NCBI GenBank assembly: GCA_014534155.1
Contig: JACVSB010000049.1
Span: 1-9,183, forward strand
Source of the DNA: Thermoleophilia bacterium
GTDB lineage: Bacteria; Actinomycetota; Thermoleophilia; Gaiellales; Gaiellaceae
Length of the DNA: 9,183 nt
Direction of reading: 5' to 3'
Under the pieces are notes generated by a model. It saw only the letters and a program-made list of their open reading frames with translations. It did no database searches and was not told where the DNA came from. Position numbers and translations under genes: made by a program. Of the stretch, positions 1-6,547 are shown in pieces. Positions within the stretch are counted from its first letter, which is position 1, and the number at the start of each line of letters is the position of its first letter.

Positions 1-1786
1 AGTTCATGTCGATGCAGCCCATGTTGACCATCCAGAGGAGCGCCAGCTCGTCGTTCACGAGTGGGTAGGCGATCATCCGCTTGCGCCGCGTCTCGCGAGA
101 GGTCGACAGGTACTCCCGCGTCTCGATCCAGTCCGGGAGATGCGCGGGCGCGTTCTTCTGGAAGAAGTGCTCGCCTTCGATCCCGTCGGGGTAGCGCTTC
201 ATCGTGAACGGTCGGTCGCGTAGGTGCGGGACGAGCACGGGCGCGACCTCGCGGTAGTAGGCGACGAGGTCGCCCTTCGTGATCAGCTCCTCGGGCCAGA
301 ACACCTTGTCCAGGTTGGAGAGGCGAAGCGCGCGGGCGCCGCGGCGGATCTCCGTCTCGACGGGAGCCTCCCGGCGGACGTCGGCGGGGGCCTTGTCCTC
401 GCGCAGCCCCTGGTACGACGGCGCCCGCAGCTTGCCGTCGTGCGTCCACTCGACGAACTCCACCTCGCAGACGAGCTGGGGCGAGACCCAGACGACGTCC
501 CCCTTGCGCACCTTGGGCATCCGGGGCACGGCCGCGAGCGGAGAAGTCGAGCGCTCGAGCGGGCGAAGTCTGCGCAGGAGCCGCTCGATCTCGCGCTCCG
601 TGAAGCCCGTCCCGCAGTTGCCCGCCCAGACGAGCTCGCCGCCTTCGCGGTAGGCGAGGACGAGCGCGCCCAAGGAGGCCGCACGCCGGCCCTTCCCCTT
701 CGTGTACCCAGCGATCACGAACTCCTGGCGATTGCGGCTCTTCACCTTGAGCCAGTCGCGGGTTCGCTTGCCCGGCTCGTAGCGCGAGTCGAGCCGCTTC
801 GCGATCACGCCCTCGAGCTCCTGCTCGCGGGCGGCCTCGAGCAGCGCCTCACCGTCCTCGAACGCCTCCGAGAGGCGCACCACAGGGTCACCGGGCACGA
901 CGAGCGCCGTGAGCCGGTCCCGTCGCTCGGCGAGGGGGCGCTCGACGAGGGGCGTCCCCTCGAGCTCGAGCAGGTCGAAGACGTAGAAGACGAGCGGCCC
1001 CGACCCCTGCTGCATCGCCGAGAAGCTCGTCCGGCCGTCTTCGTCCAGCGCGCAGACCTCGCCGTCCACGACGGCGTGCGGCGTTCGCACGGCGCCGGGG
1101 AGCGCCCTGGCGACGGCGGCGAAGCGGTCGGTCAGGGAGTTGCCGCGCCTGCTCGTGAGCTCGACCTCGCTTCCGCGCATGGTCGCGACCACCCGGTAGC
1201 CGTCCCATTTGACCTCGAAGAGCCAGCCGGGGTGCGCGGGCAGCCCGTCCGAGGGCGTGGCCAGCATCGGCTCGTAGCGCGAGCGCTCGGCGTCGTCTCC
1301 GCCGTTCTCGCGCTTGCGCAGGAGAAGCCAGTTCTGGGGGTTCCCGTCCAGGCGTGCGGGCACGAGCGTCCACACCCCGCGCAACCGGCGCCCTGCAAGA
1401 CGCACGGTCAGTCCGCCGTCGCGCTTCTCCTCCAGGAGCTCGTACGTGCCGGAATCCCAGATCTCGACCGTCCCCGCCCCGTACTGGCCCTGTGGGATCT
1501 CACCCTCGAAAGCGGCGTATTCCAGCGGGTGGTCTTCCACGTGGACGGCGAGGTGGCGCTCACCGGGCTCGATCGGGATCCCCTTCGGAACTGCCCAGCT
1601 CGCGAGCGCGCCGTTCCGCTCCAGGCGAAAGTCGTAGTGGAGCCGCCGCGCGGCGTGACGCTGGACGACGAAGATCGGTCCATCCCGCCGTCCGCGGCGC
1701 TCGCTGCGGAACGGCTCGGGCGTCCTGGCGCGGTCGCGCTTTCGCTCGTACTCGTCCGGCTCCTGAGCGCGGCGGCGGTCAGGCAC
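1..1786 (-). CDS. ligD: Multifunctional non-homologous end-joining DNA ligase LigD (PE-Lig-Pol order), 3' end cut by the window
   Basis: Bacterial NHEJ enzyme that trims, fills and seals double-strand breaks, normally with Ku. The frame stays open for 595 codons and leaves the window at position 1. Residues about 25-160 are the 3'-phosphoesterase domain: H44, H50, D52, R54 (in HYDFR) and H86 match the known metal/catalytic set of Pseudomonas LigD with an offset of two. Residues about 185-470 are the ATP-dependent ligase: motif EVKWDGYR with adenylated lysine K193, then RDWLKVK and an OB-fold ending near LRAPSYQGLREDK. From about residue 477 the polymerase (archaeo-eukaryotic primase type) begins, with LRDRPFTMKRYPDG and EHFFQKNAP; its catalytic DxD should lie outside the window. 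The order is that of Pseudomonas, not the Pol-PE-Lig order of Mycobacterium. Start: GTG at 1786 is the only ATG/GTG/TTG in frame between accA and the phosphoesterase domain; no clear ribosome-binding site precedes it. A 214-bp gap separates it from accA, so it probably has its own promoter. Confidence 0.94.
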   Translation of the reverse strand, partial: MPDRRRAQEPDEYERKRDRARTPEPFRSERRGRRDGPIFVVQRHAARRLHYDFRLERNGALASWAVPKGIPIEPGERHLAVHVEDHPLEYAAFEGEIPQGQYGAGTVEIWDSGTYELLEEKRDGGLTVRLAGRRLRGVWTLVPARLDGNPQNWLLLRKRENGGDDAERSRYEPMLATPSDGLPAHPGWLFEVKWDGYRVVATMRGSEVELTSRRGNSLTDRFAAVARALPGAVRTPHAVVDGEVCALDEDGRTSFSAMQQGSGPLVFYVFDLLELEGTPLVERPLAERRDRLTALVVPGDPVVRLSEAFEDGEALLEAAREQELEGVIAKRLDSRYEPGKRTRDWLKVKSRNRQEFVIAGYTKGKGRRAASLGALVLAYREGGELVWAGNCGTGFTEREIERLLRRLRPLERSTSPLAAVPRMPKVRKGDVVWVSPQLVCEVEFVEWTHDGKLRAPSYQGLREDKAPADVRREAPVETEIRRGARALRLSNLDKVFWPEELITKGDLVAYYREVAPVLVPHLRDRPFTMKRYPDGIEGEHFFQKNAPAHLPDWIETREYLSTSRETRRKRMIAYPLVNDELALLWMVNMGCIDMN

Positions 1787-2000
1787 GCGAGGGGTTCGAG
1801 CGGCCCCGCACGAGGAAAGACGTTCGAGCTTGACCTGCCGACCGGGGGGGTTGGCGCGCGGTGCCGTCGTACGTCGGCCCCGAGTCGTCCTCTGGGGAAA
1901 CAGCCGCCGTGGAAAACTGTCGTTTCCTACCGCTCCCTGCCAGCGACGCCCGCGGGATGGGGGAAAAGGCTGTGGAACGTGTGGGTAACACGCGCGGGCG
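1787..2000. other. accA-ligD intergenic region with short repeated motifs
   Basis: No gene is seen here. The minus-strand ligD frame is open through it but has no usable start codon, and its translation resembles nothing. The stretch has several related words on the plus strand: CTGGGGAAA (1892-1900), CGTGGAAAA (1908-1916), ATGGGGGAAAA (1957-1967), and two abutting 9-mers TGTGGAACG (1971-1979) and TGTGGGTAA (1980-1988). The last differs at one base from the DnaA-box complement TGTGGATAA; the others differ at two or more. A run of seven G lies near 1844-1850. The ligD promoter is expected here, but I see no convincing -35/-10 pair. No strong terminator for the accA operon is visible either. 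What the repeated words do is unknown. Confidence 0.4.
1863..1878. repeat. Imperfect 16-bp palindrome upstream of ligD
   Basis: GCCGTCGTACGTCGGC reads as its own reverse complement except for one symmetric T-T mismatch pair. Its inner six bases, CGTACG, are a perfect palindrome. It ends 77 bp upstream of the ligD GTG, a position suited to an operator. In DNA this GC-rich a match of this size can arise by chance, so a regulatory role is only a suggestion. Confidence 0.25.
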
Positions 2001-2954
2001 CTAGGTGACGAACACGCCCATGGTGCGGAAGCGCGAGCGGCGGGAGAGCCGCCTGGCGCGGGGGTCGTCGTGCTCGACCTCGGCGAGCGCGCCGGCGAGG
2101 GCGTCGGCGAGGAGGCCGGCGGCGCCGTCGTAGTCTGCGTGCGCGCCGCCCCCCGGCTCCCGGACGATCGCGTCGATCACTCCCAGGTCGAGACAGTGGC
2201 GCGCGTCCGGCCGAAACGCGGCCGCGGCCCTCTTCGCCTCGCTGGCGTCGCGCCAGAGGATCGCCGCGCACCCCTCGGGCGAGATGACCGAGTAGATGGC
2301 GTTCTCCTGCATGAGCACGCGATCCGCGACCGCGATCGCGACCGCGCCGCCCGAGCCGCCCTCGCCGATCACGCACGCGACGGAGGGGACGTCCAGCGAG
2401 ACCATGGCGAGCTGGGAGCGCGCGATCCAGCCCCCCTGCCCGTGCTGCTCGGCCGCCACGCCGGGGTACGCGCCCGGTGTGTCGACGAGCGTGAGGACAG
2501 GGAAGCCGTGCCGGTCGGCCAGCTCCATGACGCGGATCGCCTTCCGGTAGCCCTCCGGGTAGGCCATCCCGAAGTTCCGGTGCGTGCGCTCGCGGATGTC
2601 GCGGCCCTTCTGGTGGCCGACGATTGCGACGGTTCGCCCCCGGAAGCGCGCGAGACCGGCGACGATCGCCGGGTCGTCCTTCAGCGAGCGGTCGCCGCGG
2701 AGCTCGAGGAAGTCGTCGAACATCCGCTCCACGTAGTCCAGCGTGTACGGACGCTCGGGGTGCCGCGCGAGCTCGACCGAGTGCCAGACCTCGTCGGCCG
2801 TGGGCTCGGCGGCGATGTGCTCGATCTGGCGCTCGAGCCGGTCGAGCTCGCTCCCGACTCCGACGCTGCCGAGGAGGGGCAGATTCCTCAGCTTGGCGAG
2901 CCGCTCGCGCAGCCTGAGCTGCTCGACCTCAGGCTCGCTCGGCTCAGCCGCCAT
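2001..2954 (-). CDS. accA: Acetyl-CoA carboxylase carboxyltransferase subunit alpha
   Basis: Alpha subunit of the carboxyltransferase half of acetyl-CoA carboxylase. With AccD it moves the carboxyl group from biotin-BCCP to acetyl-CoA, giving malonyl-CoA, the committed step of fatty-acid synthesis in the cytoplasm. The 317-residue product has the normal length and family motifs: helical N-terminus (about 10-50), GDRSLKDDPAIVAG near 87-100, RNFGMAYPEGYRKA near 127-139, VDTPGAYPG near 157-165, the oxyanion-loop glycines in EGGSGGAVAIAVADR near 198-212, and SPEGCAAILWRD near 225-236. The ATG lies inside the end of accD (11-nt overlap) and has no clear Shine-Dalgarno sequence, which points to translational coupling and 1:1 production with AccD. 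It is the last gene of the fatty-acid run; a 214-bp gap follows. Confidence 0.97.
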   Translation of the reverse strand: MAAEPSEPEVEQLRLRERLAKLRNLPLLGSVGVGSELDRLERQIEHIAAEPTADEVWHSVELARHPERPYTLDYVERMFDDFLELRGDRSLKDDPAIVAGLARFRGRTVAIVGHQKGRDIRERTHRNFGMAYPEGYRKAIRVMELADRHGFPVLTLVDTPGAYPGVAAEQHGQGGWIARSQLAMVSLDVPSVACVIGEGGSGGAVAIAVADRVLMQENAIYSVISPEGCAAILWRDASEAKRAAAAFRPDARHCLDLGVIDAIVREPGGGAHADYDGAAGLLADALAGALAEVEHDDPRARRLSRRSRFRTMGVFVT

Positions 2955-3789
2955 TCGAGAAGAGAGCGAGCAGGCGGCCGAGGTACGTGCGGAGATCGTG
3001 CCGGCGGACGATCGCGTCCACGTGCCCGAAGCGGGAGTTGGACTCGGCGAGGCCGAAATCGTCCGGGAGCTTCTCGCGCGTCGTCTGCTGGACGACCCGT
3101 GGCCCGGTGAAGGCGAGGAGCGCGCCGGGCTCAGCGACGATGACGTCGCCCAGCGAGGCGAAGCTCGCGAGAACGCCGGCGGTGGTGGGGTGCGTCATCA
3201 CGCTCACGAACGGCGATCTCGCCTCCCGGAGCTCGTCCACGGCGCAGACGGTCTTCGGCAGCTGCATGAGGGAGAGGATCCCCTCCTGCATGCGCGCCCC
3301 TCCGGAGGCCGTGACGGCGACGAGGGGAGCCTGCCGGCGCGCGGCCCGCTCGCAGGCCCGCGCGAACTTCTCCCCCACTGCGCTGCCCATGGAGCCGCCC
3401 ATGAAGGCGAACTCCATCACGGCAAGCTCGCACGGGCGTCGCTCGATCGCGGCGGCGCCGGCAACGAGCGCGTCGCCTAGCCCAGTCGCCATCTCGGCCT
3501 GGGCGAGCCGGTCGGTGTACGCGCGCAGGTCGAAGAAGCTCAGCGGATCGGCGGAGCGAAGATCGGCGTCCTCCTCCACGAACGTGCCCCTGTCGGCCAG
3601 CTGACCTATCCGGTCGCGCGCGGAGACGGGGAAGTGGTACCCACACTGCCTGCAGACGCGGAGGTTCGCCTCGAGCTCGTCGTCGCGGTAGTGCGAGCCG
3701 CAGCGCGGACACGTGTTTGCGTGCCCCTTTTCCGTCCCGGGCTGCGCTGCGCGGCGGTCCTCGATCGAGACGTCGATACGACTCGCCAT
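2944..3789 (-). CDS. accD: Acetyl-CoA carboxylase carboxyltransferase subunit beta (zinc-binding)
   Basis: Beta subunit of the bacterial acetyl-CoA carboxyltransferase, partner of AccA. The 281-residue product begins with a zinc finger, C27-x2-C30 and C46-x2-C49 (CPRCGSHY and CRQCGYHF), followed by the crotonase-like carboxyltransferase core. Core motifs are MEFAFMGGSMGSAVGEK, TASGGARMQEG with the oxyanion glycines, and FTGPRVVQQT. The usual SEFLLEHG-type segment near the C-terminus reads AESNSRFGHVDAIV here, a mild departure from the common form. It is not the long acyl-CoA carboxylase beta chain of mycobacteria and Streptomyces, but the discrete two-subunit type. The start is ATG with AGGA seven bases upstream. 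A 29-nt gap separates it from the arginase-fold gene, and it overlaps accA by 11 nt. Confidence 0.97.
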   Translation of the reverse strand: MASRIDVSIEDRRAAQPGTEKGHANTCPRCGSHYRDDELEANLRVCRQCGYHFPVSARDRIGQLADRGTFVEEDADLRSADPLSFFDLRAYTDRLAQAEMATGLGDALVAGAAAIERRPCELAVMEFAFMGGSMGSAVGEKFARACERAARRQAPLVAVTASGGARMQEGILSLMQLPKTVCAVDELREARSPFVSVMTHPTTAGVLASFASLGDVIVAEPGALLAFTGPRVVQQTTREKLPDDFGLAESNSRFGHVDAIVRRHDLRTYLGRLLALFSNGG

Positions 3790-3796
3790 CGCCGTA

Positions 3797-3800
3797 TCCT
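3797..3800 (-). promoter_or_regulatory. Ribosome-binding site of accD
   Basis: AGGA on the minus strand lies seven bases before the accD ATG, in the 29-nt gap after the arginase-fold gene. It supports the chosen accD start. Confidence 0.6.
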
Positions 3801-3818
3801 AAGCGCGCCGCCGCCGGG

Positions 3819-4598
3819 TCAAAGACCCAGCGCGTCCGTGAAGCGGCCGAGCGCCGACGCGTTTGCCGGCGAGGCCGTCGCCCCCGTGATGCCCGCTCCG
3901 GCGAGAGGCTTGGCGGCCACGATGCGCCTGAGCACGGCCGCCGTCTCCTCGCTCGAGGGTCCTCCGGGGGTCGGCATGAACGAGACGACGTCGCCCTCCG
4001 GGTCGAGGACGTCGACGTCGAGCGCGACGTAGACGAGGTCGGCGCCGTCGAGAGCCGCCTCGATGCCCTCCTCGCCGGAGCGCACGCCCGCGGACGTGAT
4101 GAAATCCTCCTCGGGCGGGTCGAGCGCCCGCGCGCCCACGAGCGCCACGTCCCCGGGCGAGACCGTGCCGGAGTCGATCAGCATGCGCAGCGGCATCCCC
4201 CACTCGTTCCCGCTCGGCGACGTCTCCGGCGTGTTCAGGTCGCCGTGGGCGTCGAACCAGACGACCGCGACCCGCTCGTGGCGGGCCGCGAGACCCTCGA
4301 CCGCCCCGACGTGCGAGCAGCAGCACCCTCCCAGGACAAGCGGCCGCTCCGGCAGGGCCGCGGCGAGCGCGAGGTTCTGCTCGGCGAGCGAGTCTTCCTC
4401 CACGACGGCGACCTCGGGGAACGGGAGCGGAAGCCGCGCGGCCTCGACCATGTCCTCGCCGCCCGCGCCCCAGGCGCGTGGCACGCGAACGAGGCCGGCC
4501 CCGTAGCCTCGGCCGCAGGCGTGACACTCGTAGCGCTCCCCGAGCGCGACGGCCGTGAGCGTGCGGCAGTAGGGGCACCGTGCGCGCAAGCGGGACAC
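3819..4598 (-). CDS. Arginase/ureohydrolase-fold protein with N-terminal zinc ribbon, function unknown
   Basis: A 259-residue protein with two parts. Residues 1-35 form a probable zinc ribbon, C8-x2-C11 and C25-x2-C28. The rest resembles the arginase/agmatinase family, with the Mn-binding blocks WFDAHGDLNTP (D116, H118, D120) and ALDVDVLDP (D194, D196), and TSPSGN leading to GMPL. Departures: the usual GGDHS block reads GGCCCSH, with three cysteines and a shifted H96; the catalytic-histidine position in SGNxHG is W133; and the C-terminal EVNP-type block carrying the substrate glutamate is replaced by GITGATASPAN. The five Asp/His ligands in the two Mn-binding blocks are present, so metal binding is likely, but arginine or agmatine hydrolysis cannot be assumed. 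The start is GTG nine bases after the HAD stop, with AGG eight bases upstream; an internal start would lose the ribbon. It lies within the fatty-acid operon upstream of accD. The fold assignment is fairly sure; the substrate is not known. Confidence 0.8.
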   Translation of the reverse strand: MSRLRARCPYCRTLTAVALGERYECHACGRGYGAGLVRVPRAWGAGGEDMVEAARLPLPFPEVAVVEEDSLAEQNLALAAALPERPLVLGGCCCSHVGAVEGLAARHERVAVVWFDAHGDLNTPETSPSGNEWGMPLRMLIDSGTVSPGDVALVGARALDPPEEDFITSAGVRSGEEGIEAALDGADLVYVALDVDVLDPEGDVVSFMPTPGGPSSEETAAVLRRIVAAKPLAGAGITGATASPANASALGRFTDALGL

Positions 4599-4607
4599 GC
4601 GCGCAGC

Positions 4608-5270
4608 CTAGCGGGGCAGGATCGCGTCCAGCGCGTCGGCGAGGCCCGCGAGCGTGGGCAGCTCGCCAGCCCGGGGGAGGGTGCTCGTCTCGCCCAGCCG
4701 GTTGATCCAGATCGCCGGGATGCCGAGCTCGGCGCAGGGCGCGAGGTCATGGAAGAGACTGGCCGCCACGTGCGCGTGGCGTCCCCGGTCGACGTCCTCG
4801 CGCCGGAAGAACGTGAGCCAGTGCCCGTGCGCCGGCTTGTACGAGCCGGCGTCTTGCGCCGTCACGGCCGCGTCGGGCTCGAGGCCGAGGCGGGCGGTGG
4901 AGGCGGCCAGGAAGTCCGGATCGGTGTTCGAGAGGAGCGCGACGCGAACGCCGCGCGCGCGCAGCGCGCGGAGCTCCCCCGGCGCCTCGGCGAACGCGGG
5001 CCACGACGGGAGCGAGTCGGCGAGCGCGGTCTCGTCGCCGGGGTGCAGGTCGAGCCCCTCGGCCTCGGCGAGCAGACGAAGCGCCTGGGTCAGGATGTCA
5101 CGGTAGGCGAGGGAGCCGTCGAGCTCGACCCGCGGCTCGATCTCGTGGTAGCGCTCGAGCAGCGCGTCTGCGTCCGCGGGCGGCCAGAGGCGCGCGAGCT
5201 CACGCCGGATCCCGCCGTCCCAGTCGACGAGCGTCCCGTAGACGTCGAAGCTGACCCAGCGGTCGCCCAC
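4608..5270 (-). CDS. HAD-superfamily hydrolase, L-2-haloacid dehalogenase-like
   Basis: A 220-residue cytoplasmic HAD hydrolase. Motif I is FDVYGTLVDW with nucleophile D9; the second Asp of phosphatases is replaced by Y11, as in L-2-haloacid dehalogenases. T13 follows, and R40 sits where the dehalogenase substrate arginine is expected. Motif II is LLSNTD (S114, N115), motif III has K145 in YKPAHGHW, and motif IV is SLFHDLAP with D175, followed by GIPAIWINR, common in the type II dehalogenase-like group. The dehalogenase SSNxxD block is not fully kept (L172 replaces the Asn), so true dehalogenase activity is uncertain; a house-cleaning hydrolase of acyl or phosphate compounds is possible. The start is GTG, three bases after the fabF stop, which implies translational coupling to fabF. 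Its link to fatty-acid synthesis is positional only. Confidence 0.86.
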   Translation of the reverse strand: MGDRWVSFDVYGTLVDWDGGIRRELARLWPPADADALLERYHEIEPRVELDGSLAYRDILTQALRLLAEAEGLDLHPGDETALADSLPSWPAFAEAPGELRALRARGVRVALLSNTDPDFLAASTARLGLEPDAAVTAQDAGSYKPAHGHWLTFFRREDVDRGRHAHVAASLFHDLAPCAELGIPAIWINRLGETSTLPRAGELPTLAGLADALDAILPR

Positions 5271-5273
5271 GCC

Positions 5274-6521
5274 CTAGTCTCGGAACTTCGAGATGACGAG
5301 GCAGGCGTTGTGCCCGCCGAAGCCGAAGTTGTTCGAGAGCGCGACGTCCACGGTCGCCCTCCGCGCCTCGTTGGGGATGTAGTCGAGGTCGCACTCCGGG
5401 TCCGGGTCCTCGTAGTTGATCGTGGGAGGGAGCACGTCGCGCTGCACGGCGAAGATGCAGGTGATCGCCTCCACGGCGCCGGAGGCGCCGAGGCAGTGGC
5501 CCGTGGCTCCCTTCGTCGAGGAGACGGGAGTTCGGCGCGCCTGCTCCTCGCCGAGCGCGAGCTTGATCACGCGCGTCTCCGACGCGTCCCCGAGCGGCGT
5601 CGAGGTGCCGTGCGCGTTCACGTAGCCGATTTCGTGCGCCTCCTTGCCGGCGCCCTTGAGCGCCATCGCCACCGCCCGGGCCGGGTGCCTTCCGGTCGGA
5701 TCGGGCTCGGTCACGTGGCGCGCGTCGGAAGAGACGCCGTACCCGATCACCTCCGCGTAGATCTTCGCCCCGCGGGCACGCGCGTGCTCGAGCGACTCCA
5801 GCACGACGATCGCCGCCGCCTCGCCCATGACGAAGCCGTCGCGTCCGGCATCGAAGGGGCGGCTCGCGCGCTCCGGCGCATCGTTGCGCCGCGAGAGCGC
5901 CCGCATCGCTCCGAAGCCGGCGATCCCAACCTCGGTGATCCCGGCCTCGGTCCCGCCGGCGAGCACGACGTCTGCGCGGCCGAGCCGGATCGCATCCATG
6001 GCGTCGCCGATGGCCATGTTCGACGCCGCGCACGCCGTGCACTGCGAGGCGAGCGGGCCGCGGGTCCCCAGCTCCATCGAGACCCAGGCCGCGCCCATGT
6101 TCGGGATGATCGCCGGGATCGACTGGGGATTGACGCGGTCCGCCCCGCGGTCCTTCAGGGTGTACGCGCAGTCCTGGAAGCTCCCGAGCCCGCCGATCCC
6201 CGTCGCGACCGAGACGCCCGTCCGCTCGCTCTCGCCCGCGATGTCGATCCCCGCGTCCTCCTCGGCCATCCTCGCCGCGGCGATCACCATCTGCGAGAAC
6301 CGGTCCATCTTGCGCGCTTTCCGGCGGTCGATCCAGTCGGTCGGGTCGAAGTCCTTCAGCTCGCAGGCGAACTTGACCGGGAAGTCGGACGGGTCGAAGA
6401 GCGTGATCGGCGCGGCGCCGCTTCGCCCCGCCGTCAGGTTCTCCCAGAACGTCTCGGCGTCGTTTCCGAGCGGGGTCACGGCGCCGACGCCCGTGACGAC
6501 GACGCGCTGCCGCCCGTTCAT
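5274..6521 (-). CDS. fabF: Beta-ketoacyl-ACP synthase II
   Basis: Elongating condensing enzyme of type II fatty-acid synthesis: it joins malonyl-ACP to a growing acyl-ACP with loss of CO2. The 415-residue protein has the normal length and a complete thiolase-fold active site: C164 in CTACAAS, H304 in VNAHGTSTPLGD, K337 in SSTKGATGH and H342 in GHCLGASG, plus the glycine-rich SNNFGFGGHN near the C-terminus. It opens with RVVVTGVGAVTPLGN, the usual first strand. The start ATG at 6521 matches family length; the frame is open further upstream to 6929, but that part is antisense-like sequence overlapping fabG in another frame and is not protein-like. AAGGG lies five bases before the ATG. It follows fabG by 26 nt, a space that often holds acpP in other genomes but is empty here. 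Confidence 0.97.
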   Translation of the reverse strand: MNGRQRVVVTGVGAVTPLGNDAETFWENLTAGRSGAAPITLFDPSDFPVKFACELKDFDPTDWIDRRKARKMDRFSQMVIAAARMAEEDAGIDIAGESERTGVSVATGIGGLGSFQDCAYTLKDRGADRVNPQSIPAIIPNMGAAWVSMELGTRGPLASQCTACAASNMAIGDAMDAIRLGRADVVLAGGTEAGITEVGIAGFGAMRALSRRNDAPERASRPFDAGRDGFVMGEAAAIVVLESLEHARARGAKIYAEVIGYGVSSDARHVTEPDPTGRHPARAVAMALKGAGKEAHEIGYVNAHGTSTPLGDASETRVIKLALGEEQARRTPVSSTKGATGHCLGASGAVEAITCIFAVQRDVLPPTINYEDPDPECDLDYIPNEARRATVDVALSNNFGFGGHNACLVISKFRD

Positions 6522-6547
6522 GCTCGCCCTTGCTCCTGCCTCCACGC

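Noticed and set aside
1814..1826. LexA-like SOS box upstream of ligD
   Set aside because: The minus strand reads CGAACGTCTTTCC; only the GAAC half matches the GAAC-N4-GTTC pattern.
1958..1986. MraZ-type TGGGN repeats
   Set aside because: The TGG words are 15 and 9 bases apart, not the regular 10-base step of known MraZ boxes, and no cell-wall genes are near.
1779..1991. Minus-strand 70-codon frame between accA and ligD
   Set aside because: No motif, no ribosome-binding site, and it overlaps the ligD start in another frame.
1978..1992. Small hairpin (CGTGT/ACACG) just after the accA stop, as a terminator
   Set aside because: The stem is only five pairs and no T-run follows on the minus strand, so it is too weak to call.
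224..2008. Plus-strand open frame of 594 codons
   Set aside because: Antisense shadow of ligD with low-complexity composition and no recognisable motif.
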